Below, one piece after another: positions 55,992 through 64,000 of a DNA stretch of 64,000 bases. Below the pieces are notes generated by a model. The model worked only from the letters and a program-made list of their open reading frames with translations, had not been told where the DNA came from and made no database searches. Source of the stretch: Stereocaulon alpinum (Eukaryota; Ascomycota; Lecanoromycetes; Lecanorales; Stereocaulaceae); NCBI GenBank assembly GCA_018257865.1, contig JAEUBA010000074.1, positions 1 to 64,000 of the forward strand. Direction: 5' to 3'. Every line of letters begins with the position of its first letter. The stretch's first letter is position 1. The translations under genes and the position numbers were made by a program.

Positions 55992-57886
55992 CGTGTTGTA
56001 TGGACGAGATGCAAAAAAGAAAACACAATGTAATTGGGCGCATTTGAGAAAATGTTCATGTAAGCTTGGCATGTGGACGGGATCTACGTCCACCAAGGCC
56101 GATCGCTTCCACTTCACGCAAATAGGCTATTGTAGCCTTCGGTTTCGGAACGTAGTTTTCGTAGCAAGCTTCAACCTTCGACGAAATACAACATTCCAGT
56201 GAGCAAGTCTCTTTTGACATCTCACATTGCTTTTGGGAGCAACATCAAACAAACCCAATCCACGCATAACTTTCCAGCGAATGTGACCCTGCCATGGCTG
56301 CGTCACTTCGGCCGAGTGGGGGAGTACCATGGGTTCGAAAGACGGTGAAAATGAAAGACTTGCACAGAATCACGAAGTCAAGACCATAGTCAGTGGTCAT
56401 GGTCAGCAATGAAGATAGAGGAAGAGGAAGATTGGGGGATCTTGAGGCCTGAGGAAGAGACAGAATGACGGACAACAGGAGACAATCCCCCACAGCTCAA
56501 CCTTGCCAGTCGCAGCTCTTGCAGCCAAGGAGCTCGATCGAGAGGCAAGACCCACCATCGACGCAGATCTGCCGTCGGCCCAGGGCTCCTTCATAGCCGC
56601 CCAGTCCAGCGCACGATGCATAGATAAGAGGGTAGGATAAAAACCGAGCGGACCCAGGCTAGTCAGCACATGGTAGCAGGCGAGACTGCTACTGCGAGTG
56701 GCCGATCTAGCAGGGCAAGGCCACGAGTTACAACCCCGCTGTGGTTCAGGGCGGTCCACGAAGCATGACACGCTGGTAGTACGAGTATGTTTGTGGTTGT
56801 GAAGTTGGGGAAAGGACTGGTCACTGAGTGGAAAGGCTCGGTCGTCGCTCCAAGTCGCTGTTATCGAAGACAGAGCAGGAGACTTGGAAGCCGAACTGGA
56901 CAGGGAGCTTTCCGCCGCTGCACCGCAGTCCGTCACCGAACGAAGTGCTTTGAACGACGCAGTTGGACAGATTCGAGGCCAAAAGATATCAAGTGCATGG
57001 AAAGCAATCCATTAGCCTCAAAAAGTCATAATATCCACAATCGAGGGCTTATGCCCGGCGCCACCTGGAAGTCCTTAGATCCTCTTTGTTCCGTCCGATA
57101 TATGCGATTTGACCAAGATACATTAGTACATAGGCCACGCAGGCTCTTCCTACAAGTCTGAGTCTCAGCTGAGATGTCTTTTTGGCGGCTATGCAGGCTG
57201 ATTGGCTAGCTATTCCCTTCTCTGGTCATGCCCGCATTAGCGTGTGCATTGCTGCCCGACAGCCCAAGCACACTTCGTCCCCCCTTCCAATCTTTCCATT
57301 CTGCAATGGCAATCCACACGTAAGACTAGAGCAAGGTACCCTATCATGGCCGCGCCCGACTTGTATGAGGTCTCAGATTTTCTGATGCTGAGAAAAGTAG
57401 ACGTTGTCTCTTCATCAGACGGCAAAGATCAGCGTTTCCTGATTTTATTTTTTCTAGGCCGGCTCGCTGGGACGCTAAGAGGCTAAGCTGTTGACCGTCC
57501 ACCACTTAAACCCCCAACTCCCCCACCATTCTGCCTGCTGTTGTCACCCGCCTGAAATCGAGCCATTTCCCATTTCCCATTTCCCACTTCCTGCGCTTCT
57601 GCCTTCAACTACCTTCTCCTCAATTCCAACCTCATCTTTCCTCTTTCATCGTCCCAAAGCATCTGCTACTGGAATATCTCGCTTGGACTTGGAGGAATCT
57701 GCTACAGCCAAGGAATTGTACCACGTGTAAAAGATCCTACATCAACCTATCCAGGTTAACTCCAACAGCCTCCCCTACCCTTTGGCCGTCTAGGACTTGT
57801 CCAAGTTTGTTTGTCTTGTGCTTTATCGCTCCGTTACTGTAAGGGATCCAAATCGTTCCATCAAGGTTCCATCCCATTGCCCGGAT
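55992..57886. other. 1.9-kb intergenic region
   Basis: Divergent spacer between the aspartokinase (leftward) and the RfeG-like gene (rightward). A 177-codon minus-strand frame at 56403-56936 has biased Ser/Cys composition but no domain. A CATTTCC repeat (ATTTCCC x3) lies near 57567-57590 in the probable RfeG leader. Confidence 0.5.
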
Positions 57887-59045
57887 ATGAATTCCCGTCG
57901 TGACCGTGACCGTGACGATCGAGGATACCGTGAGCCCAAAGGAGGCCGCAGCGGAGAGCCCTCGGGAGCAGCCAGGCCTGGCCGTGCTAAGCTGAACGAA
58001 TTCTTCGTCAGTGGAGAGGGTATCCATCGCGAAGTGCTACAAAGAGAGATTTGTAAATACCTTGGCCCTGAGGCTTACTCAAGGCCTTCGAATTACAATG
58101 TCCGAAGATACTCTTCCTACAATTGAGGATTGATATACTGACCTTTACCTAGGGGATCCAAGGCTACATTGTCACCGCCGTCCGGCCATTCACGCCCGTC
58201 AGTTTCATCCCAAATAGCATGTTGACTATTGACTGATGCGTTCATGTTGTCAGAAAATGCTGGATGACTTACAAGAGCTATCTGATGCTTACATGTCGGA
58301 GAACCGCGAAATAACACGGAGGGGCCATCAAGGTAATATGGTAACAGGCTCGCCTTCAACCAATGGCCCTAATGATATTTTAGGTATCACCTATGGAGAG
58401 TCCGAAACCAGTCGGCGTCAAGATCAAATTCTTAGACAAGGCGGTGGAGGAATGGACTATGATTATCCTGTTTCAGCTCCCTCTTACACTATGGCCAGCA
58501 CCTCGCAAGGATATCCGGCCGTCTCTTCATCCGCTTACCCACAGAACTTAGGAGCATACGCTGGAACTAATTACCCTCCCGATGCTACTTATGTACAAGG
58601 ACCCAACTATGGAGCTCCGCAAGGAGCTGGCTATGGTACCGGATACCCTGCAACCAGTACTCGGCCCCCAACGAATGAAAATTACACTTACGGGAATGAA
58701 TCCCCACGAAATGATGCATCATACAGACAACCCAGTGCATATGCAGGTACAGGGAGAGGTGCAGCCGCCAGGCCGCCGGACCCAAGAGATCCAAGATCAG
58801 ACCCCAGATTCCAAGTAGATCCAAGAGGGGACCCTCGCATGGATCCCAGAATGATGCAGGGAAACTACCAGCCCTATACCTCAACTGGAGACATGGATCC
58901 AAGGTATGACTATGTGTCCGCAACACCCCCGGTCCAATCCGGTAGAGGTGGCCCAGCTTATCCTACCGGCCGGGGCGCCACCAGTTACGATCCTAGGGAC
59001 GCCTATAGGAATGAGCCTATCCGAGAAGAACGTCGCAGAAGATGA
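57887..59045 (+). CDS. rfeG: RfeG-like fungal protein
   Basis: Three exons, 57887-58099, 58153-58197 and 58254-59045, give 349 aa. The start is MNSRRDRDRDDRG, Arg/Asp-rich. A conserved block KLNEFFVSGEGIHREVLQ with ICKYLGPEAYSRPSNYN then joins through two small introns to GIQGYIVTAVRPFTP and KMLDDLQELSDAY. This combination is the conserved N-terminal module of Pezizomycotina RfeG-type proteins, annotated as transcription factors without a characterised DNA-binding domain. The C-terminal two thirds are Tyr/Gly/Pro-rich, with DPR-type repeats (DPRDPRSDPRFQVDPRGDPR), likely disordered. The middle exon is only 45 bases. The first intron's donor (GTCCGA) is weak but is the one that keeps the conserved block. 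Function is inferred from annotation of the family only. Confidence 0.82.
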
Positions 59046-60919
59046 AAACTCACTGGTGATCCGTGACCTGTCCTCTCCACCATTATCACCACTGTCCGTG
59101 TAGCACTTCCCTCTTCTTCCCTACGGTTGTTCGCTATATGTGAACACATTTCCCGAGACTTGCACCATCTCGTGGCTACTGGATGGGACTCCTCCTTATT
59201 TGAAGTTCTTCTATCATTTGAGGTCAAGTCTAGAAAGCCGTCTTCAATTTGACAACACGACTGATGGCGCTATTAAGTATTGCCCCTCCACAGGGCATCG
59301 ATTGATCCACGAATCCCTACCAGGTGCATCTGGCTCCATTCGTTGGGACCACTGACATCAGCGACGACCGAAAGGCCTACCACTGCTGTCGAGATTCTAG
59401 ACTTGCAACTCTTCGTTGTTGTACACTGGTCTGCCCTGCGTTAAGCGGCTTTGCTTTGCGATGTGAGATGACTGTTACTTGAGGCCGATGCATTTTTCTT
59501 GAATACATGAACCTGCTTTGCTGGCGTTCGTAAATGGACCGTGGCCGAGCACCAATCAGAGGACTTTGGACAGGCCGAGGTTTGTTTTGAGAGGGACACT
59601 GCGGGTTACATTCTAAGCATCGCACACTGGGAATTGGGGCATCATAGCATTGGGAGGTCTTTTATTCGTGCGATACATTCATCTACTGTGGGCTGCCTCT
59701 ACTTTGCCTTGCCGGCGTTGGATATCAGTACAGCGGAGTCCTTGGTTATCCTTCAATTCTCATCTAATGAATGATGCTCATCTTGAGGACAGGAAAAGCT
59801 CCGTTGATTTTGGCCCATACGGATTCCGCCTGCCTCCATGGAAATGGACAATGATCCCTAAGGATTTTGGCACATGCTTATCTGGACTTCTGGTTCGTAT
59901 AAGGGCCTCTTCAGCATGAATCGAGATTCTACGAGGGGATATGCTCGATATGATGGAATGCAATATACCCCACCGAGGCACCTGGAGAGGCCTTGCATGC
60001 GTCAGCGTGACCCTCAATGCTCGGTAGTTCAACCGTTCGAGCGGTCTTGGTCTCTTTGCACCTTCGAGTTTCCTTTGGGACCGCGCTATGATACTGGATG
60101 CTAATCTTGGGCAATGCAACTGGACTGCTATCGCCGTCGGGCTTCTTACAAGCATGGAGCGACCCTTTTCCCGAGCGTAGACATGTATGCACGCCACTGT
60201 ACTGTCCGCTTGGTAGGATGCTGTCACCTAGAAGACAATATCCTGGACTCTGGACTGCTAGAGTTTGATAGCGAGTTTTCGGGCAGTAACGTCGCCTTAA
60301 TCATGGGCCTCATTGCCAATCTAATAGCTTCCCCTACTACGTGTGTTCAGTGTCTGGTGACCTAATGTGCGAACATAAATGATAGCTGTACTTTCGGTGG
60401 GTAGACTGCCTAGGCCAACCCCAGCCTTATCGAGCATCATCTCGCCAAAGTAAGCTTGAATTGAAAGTACCCAATGAGTGATAGATGTGCTTGTGTGATG
60501 GTGTAGCGGCTCCATGCTCGGCTCATAAATACGTAATTCTAATGTAAGCGTAGCTACCCAACACTCTCGTTTCCAATTCTTAAATCTGTAAACACACAAC
60601 AGTTCCAAGGAACAAGGGACGGATGCCTGTCGGAGGTTGCCACCAGTGAACGATCACGAGCCAGTGGTAGCTGACAACACAACCTCGTTCGATAAGCCAG
60701 CACTTCAGCCCCACTCTAGCTGCCCTATCATCACAACACACTCACTCAGCACGAGTCCCAAAGTCTGACGACGATATTTCGCATGCTGAAGATCTCGTCT
60801 TTGACATTGCCATGACTTCAAGCGATCATCTCATTCGACGCCGTCTTCTGTGACCGCCCCAACCTTTGAAAACCCTCGACCGCGGCCCCAACCCTACTAA
60901 CTTGTATAAACACGCAAAG
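59046..60919. other. 1.9-kb intergenic region
   Basis: No gene was recognised. It presumably holds the RfeG-like 3' UTR and the promoter and long leader of the DUF8035-type gene. The small frames around 59140-60230 lack domains. Confidence 0.5.
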
Positions 60920-63057
60920 ATGTCTCGTCGAGGCTATAGTGATGTCTACGAAGAGCGCGATCGAGCATACTACGAGCCCAGCAACCGTGGCCGGGGTGGT
61001 CGCACTATCTACCAGGAAGACATAGAAGAGCACGTGCGTCGCCGCCCCACAGAGCCTGACTTCCTCAAAGAGGACTATGGCCGCCGAGAAGCTGGGCCTC
61101 TGGTCCTACGAGAAGAAACCCGGGAGCGTTCTCGAGAGAGACCACGACGTCGGGAAGTCATAGAGGAAGATACCGTTATAAGTCGAGGCCCGAGGGAGAG
61201 GCCTCGTGAGCGAGAAGTCATAGACGAGGAGGTAATTATCAATCGAGCGTCAAGAGAGAAACCAAGAGAAAGGGAATACGTCGAGCGTGACGACTTCGAG
61301 CGGGAGGTCATATACAGACCTAGAGAAAGGGAGCCCCAGATCCGCTCAGAGAGAGAGGAGTTCGTCTATCGCCGAGAACGGGAGAGGGAGAGGGAAGTAA
61401 TACCGATACGTGAGCCGGCACCTCCATCACCTCAGCAGATTCGCTCCGAGAGGGAAGAGTATGTCTTCCGAGCACCCAAGATTAGAGAGCCTAGCCCAGA
61501 ACCAGAAAGGACGGAGATCTCCATTCGAGAGCGATCGCGAGGCCCTGCTAGGGGTCGAGACTACGATGACGAGGAGATAACCATCAGGAGGGACGAGAGA
61601 TCTAGAGGGCCACCCAGGGACAGGTTCAGAGAGGAGATCGATGTTGATATCAGAGAGGATAGAGCGAGGAGACCAGGCCGGGGAGGTTTCAGAGAAGAGG
61701 TGGATATCGATATAAGAGAGGATAGATCTCGGGGACCAACTAGGGAGAAATATCGAGACGAAATAGACATCGACATCAGAGACGACCACTCAAGAGGTCC
61801 AGCTAGAGAGAGAGACCGATACGAGAAAGATGAGTTTATCTTTTCGGAGCGTGAAAGGCGGCGGCCCCGTGCAGTAAGCTTCGAGCGGGAGAGCCTGACC
61901 ATCAGTAGTGGTGAACGAGACCGGCCACGTGCCAAATCAAGTGTAAGAGGAGAAGAGCAACAGATTGTGATCCGTCGTGACGAAGGACGCTCTAGGGGTG
62001 GCTTTGAGGAAGAGGACATCTCGATACGAAGAAGTGGAGGAGAACGTGAGAGACCTCGCGAAAGGTCTCGGGAAACCCATAGAGGAGACTACGACGACAT
62101 CACCTTCCGACACGACGACAGCCATGGACGACACCGGGACTCGATCGTTATCAGACACAAAGAGAGGTCGCCGTCACCGGAGCCTCTGCCACCACCCGCA
62201 CCACCCGCGAGAGAACCCGAGCCTATAAAACCTCCACCAGTCATTCAGGAAGTGATCACCCATCACCGCGACATTTATCATGGTTAGCCAGCTTCAACAT
62301 ATGCGTTTCATGGACCTGCTAACGTCTTATAAGTCGAACGAGCTCCAGAGCCACCACGACCGCGAACTCCACCCAAGCCTCGCTCACCTTCCCCAGTCCG
62401 TGAAGAGCGGATAGAGATCAAGCGCAGGCGAGTCACTTATATCTTGAGTTCTGTTGTCTACTTCGCGACTGACTTCTACTTCGTAGTGGGGATCGAAATG
62501 GCCGCCATTACGATGAAGACATTATTTTCGAGCGCGAAACTGGTACCCGGCCTCGATTAGAAGGGGTTCGCCGTGGCTCGCACTACGACGAGGTAGAAGA
62601 ATCCCGCGAAATCGCCATCTTCGATACGAGAGACCGAGGACGACGCTTTGAGGCCGAGAAATCCAATAAAGATCGCATGTGGACGGAAATCGAAAAGACC
62701 CTCGTCAGTGAGGAAGCTATCAAAGAGGCTGGCTACGAATACGAACAAACCGAGACTCATTACTACGTCTTTGAGTATCTACGATACGTATGTCCCGACC
62801 CCATACTCCCTTCCCTTAACCCCATCACCTCAACCAACTAACACCCACTCCAGGAGGACGTCGCCCGCCTCGTCGACATAACCGAAGACATCAAGCGTGA
62901 CCGCCGCGAACGCATCCGCGAAATCGAAGCCGAGCGCGCATTCGCTGAGCGACCTCGACGTCCACTCGCACTACCGCCTCCCCCTTGGGACGAAGAAAGA
63001 GTCGTGGAGCGCGAGATTATCTATGATCGTGGACCGCCGCCGAGACGATATCGTTGA
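60920..63057 (+). CDS. Arg/Glu-rich protein with C-terminal DUF8035-like domain
   Basis: Four exons, 60920-62282, 62334-62427, 62487-62787 and 62854-63057, give 653 aa. The first ~450 residues are almost entirely charged RE/ER/RD repeats. They include three tandem copies of a ~20-residue unit around EEIDVDIREDRARRPGRG (bases ~61630-61800). A Pro-rich linker follows (PLPPPAPPAREPEPIKPPP). The C-terminus has MWTEIEKTLVSEEAIKEAGY, then EQTETHYYVFEYLRY, and after the splice EDVARLVDITEDIK. This is the pattern of a small fungal domain I associate with DUF8035 (not verified). Intron 2 (62428-62486) appears to use a GC donor (AG|GCGAGT) because GT alternatives break the frame. The ATG at 60920 was chosen because upstream in-frame codons have no ATG. 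Function unknown; a nuclear RNA-related role is possible given the RE/RD composition. Confidence 0.82.
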
Positions 63058-63439
63058 GATGAGATGGATAGATGGTTGGCATTCTTTATTTGGCTGAGAT
63101 TGCCATGATGGGGGCATAAGTTGGGGGAGACGAGATGAGATGCAGATGCGGTAGCACATAGGCATGATACCTACGATAATGATAGCAAGGATGGATGGAC
63201 ATTATATGCGATGCTCCTCTGGAGCGTAGATTACGAATTGAATGAATGCGCTGCCCATGTTTCAGGACCAGAAGCTGCTGCTTCCAGCTCGGGCAATAAT
63301 TCCCAGTCAGGAAAAGACTCAATTGGCGCGTGGCTCTTGGTATACAAGACGAAAAACGCCATGTCCATCAGCCCCTAGATCTAGACACATCCCAAACGCC
63401 TCTTCCCCCAAAACACCCATATGAATACGCCGCCTATAT
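63058..63439. other. Intergenic, convergent 3' ends
   Basis: About 380 bases between the DUF8035-type gene (+) and the edge gene (-). Nothing recognised. Confidence 0.5.
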
Positions 63440-64000
63440 TTACCGCTCAAACTCCACCTTGCCCTTTGCTGGTGTGAGATTGAAATCTCCTGTAGTATCC
63501 TCCAGTGCGCCCAAAAGATCTTCCTCGACCTCTTTGTTACCGCCTCTACCGACGCCAACGACCGCTTCCTCTCCCTCTAGCAGTTCCCTGTCTCCTTCTC
63601 TTACGCTCCTCCTATCGGATTCGAGGCCGTATCCGGCCTTCTCGTCTTCGTCGTCCATGTCGGCCTCACTTGACCGCTGCAATGCGCTTCTTTCCATCTC
63701 TCTTTGCGCTTCATCCATTCTCTTTCTTACTTCCCCCGCGACCCTCATGCCATCACTGACGATGTTGTCTAGCACCCCTCTTAATCCCTTCGCGGGTGGT
63801 ACGATCCCTCCTCTTGGCGCAGCGGATAGAGCAGGGCTGGTGGGTGACGAGAAGGTTGTAAGGGTCGTTTGTGAAGTGTGGGCAGGATGGTCGGACAAGT
63901 GGAAGGACTCTGGGAAGGATGATTCGAAGAACTGTTGGAGAAGCTCGTCGGCGAGGATCACCATTCTGAAGGTGGGAAGGGTGATATGGAGGGGGTTGGC
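63440..64000 (-). CDS. C-terminal part of an unrecognised gene, cut by the window edge
   Basis: An open frame runs from the right edge of the window to a TAA at 63442-63440. The frame stays open upstream of the first ATG (63964) to base 64000 (ANPLHITLPTFRMVILADELLQ), so the true start lies outside. The visible ~186 residues begin with a compact hydrophobic segment (VILADELLQQFFESSFPESF) followed by low-complexity Ser/Thr, then a helical region (KGLRGVLDNIVSDGMRVAGEVRKRM) and an acidic/Glu-rich tail ending in PAKGKVEFER. It looks like the tail of a larger cytosolic protein. An acceptor-like CTTCAG just before the ATG means an exon boundary there cannot be excluded. Confidence 0.6.
   Translation of the reverse strand, partial: ANPLHITLPTFRMVILADELLQQFFESSFPESFHLSDHPAHTSQTTLTTFSSPTSPALSAAPRGGIVPPAKGLRGVLDNIVSDGMRVAGEVRKRMDEAQREMERSALQRSSEADMDDEDEKAGYGLESDRRSVREGDRELLEGEEAVVGVGRGGNKEVEEDLLGALEDTTGDFNLTPAKGKVEFER

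Noticed and set aside
56403..56936. 177-codon minus-strand frame next to the aspartokinase gene
   Set aside because: Ser/Cys-rich composition without a domain. It lies in the divergent spacer where promoters are expected.

Overview
The window looks like a piece of a filamentous ascomycete (Pezizomycotina) chromosome. The genes carry short introns of about 43-65 bases with GT...AG ends and CTRAY-type branch sites. Several families are typical of that group: a CFEM/GPI protein, an RfeG-like protein, a GATA_AreA/DUF3295-type regulator and a DUF8035-type protein. The first kilobase is TpA-rich and without reading frames, as expected of a repeat damaged by RIP (repeat-induced point mutation). All gene models were spliced by eye from the sequence, and no search was run.

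Left part, 1-16.4 kb: RIP-like DNA, a relic of a membrane-protein gene, a PD-(D/E)XK-like protein with a small TA-flanked inverted-repeat element (MITE-like) just upstream, an NCS1 nucleobase/allantoin-type permease, a divergent pair (acyltransferase 3 and DUF1223), a TBC RabGAP, and a CFEM protein whose GPI signal lies on a separate last exon. From 16.4 to 30.9 kb there is gene-poor DNA with several mini- and microsatellites, interrupted by the AreA-N/DUF3295 regulator, an unrecognised 344-aa protein and a glycosylated membrane protein.

Middle, 31-44.4 kb: a His-rich secreted/membrane protein, a tail-anchored inositol polyphosphate 5-phosphatase, a small membrane protein, an 11-exon L-amino-acid-oxidase-type flavoenzyme, a SET protein, a GST-like protein, and a divergent pair made of a 90-aa protein and DNA polymerase eta.

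The most interesting stretch is 45.0-56.0 kb. It holds a full-length nitric oxide synthase-like protein (1096 aa, oxygenase plus diflavin reductase), a BTB protein, an argininosuccinate lyase homologue with changes in otherwise near-invariant motifs, and an aspartokinase homologue. These genes touch arginine, citrulline, aspartate and NO chemistry and could form a specialised cluster. This is an inference from proximity; no argininosuccinate synthase or backbone enzyme is visible.

Right end, 57-64 kb: an RfeG-like protein, an Arg/Glu-rich DUF8035-type protein, and the 3' part of a gene that runs off the window.
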